64,000 nt of DNA from Streptomyces lavendulae subsp. lavendulae (GTDB lineage Bacteria; Actinomycetota; Actinomycetes; Streptomycetales; Streptomycetaceae): NCBI RefSeq assembly GCF_002803845.1, contig NZ_CP024985.1:3410001-3474000 (forward strand), in the 5' to 3' direction. The notes beneath the pieces are model-generated. The model was not told the DNA's origin, ran no database searches, and saw only the letters and a list, made by a program, of their open reading frames with translations. Positions within the stretch are counted from its first letter, which is position 1; every line of letters begins with the position of its first letter. Of the stretch, positions 63,848 through 64,000 are shown piece after piece. A program made the position numbers and the translations under genes.

Positions 63848-64000
63848 ACGTCACTCCATCGTTGCCGGAAACCCCGAGGCTGCATTCCCGGGATCGGGCC
63901 GGGCAGGGGAGATCAACCCCCCTGCTCGTCCTGACAACGCGTTACGACGCGGAACGGTTCCACATTCCGTTCGGATGTGTGCAACCCCACGGTCAGGCGT
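63848..64000. other. Upstream region of the L,D-transpeptidase gene
   Basis: No gene is visible in the last 153 nt. It should hold the promoter of the transpeptidase gene (minus strand). I could not assign -10/-35 elements. Confidence 0.4.

Overview
The window is high-GC actinobacterial chromosome, almost certainly Streptomyces. Supporting signs are the codon bias towards G/C in third positions, many GTG starts, a mycothiol S-conjugate amidase (Mca), a DmdR/IdeR-type iron box, a GTP-type PEP carboxykinase, abundant secreted hydrolases, a MmyB-like XRE regulator, and many stop/start overlaps of the ATGA/GTGA type. No rRNA, tRNA, CRISPR array, transposase or phage gene was recognised.

Layout. 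0-3.1 kb: a secreted GH18 chitinase (5' end outside the window) and a secreted M14 zinc carboxypeptidase. 3.2-8.5 kb: a D-amino-acid module (IclR regulator and RidA, divergent from a D-serine-dehydratase-like PLP enzyme, an N-acyl-D-amino-acid deacylase and a YdcF-like membrane protein), with an operator-like repeat of CGTTGCG half-sites in the divergent promoter. 8.5-13.5 kb: small housekeeping or regulatory genes (cyclophilin, F420-type nitroreductase-like protein, a TetR/DUF4386 pair with three identical operators, GNAT, macro domain). 13.5-17 kb: a 2.4-kb cassette (SDR-like reductase, iron-box-controlled membrane protein, CatB-type acetyltransferase) closely flanked by two inverted copies of a non-coding repeat. 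One copy is a 255-bp internal deletion of the other and lies beside the remnant of a lectin-like gene.

17-28 kb: aminotransferase, small hypotheticals, a four-gene translationally coupled operon (membrane-anchored substrate-binding protein, TelA, solute-binding/VWA lipoprotein, membrane protein), PEPCK, a HlyIII/TrhA protein and a CYTH-like protein. 28.4-35.3 kb: an apparent glycan operon (cellulose-synthase-like GT2, GT39/PMT-like mannosyltransferase, DPM1-GtrA fusion, secreted copper radical oxidase) ending in a 20-bp terminator stem. 35.4-41.1 kb: a YyaL-type thioredoxin/six-hairpin protein and a 1,074-residue membrane-linked STAND ATPase with TPRs.

41-54.6 kb: a conserved thiol and amino-acid metabolism region (mca, a DUF4307-like protein, a duplicated Cys-rich lipoprotein, greA, threonine dehydratase with a divergent MarR gene, a degenerate sigma/anti-sigma pair, metB, a paralogue-M48 protease-paralogue trio, msrA). 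54.6-64 kb: Tat-exported sulfatase, alcohol dehydrogenase divergent from a MmyB-like regulator, a double-GNAT protein, a MacB-like ABC exporter pair and an L,D-transpeptidase lipoprotein.

The most coherent functional units are the D-amino-acid module, the TelA operon, the glycan operon and the inverted-repeat cassette. All function calls come from reading motifs and gene context; no database search was run.
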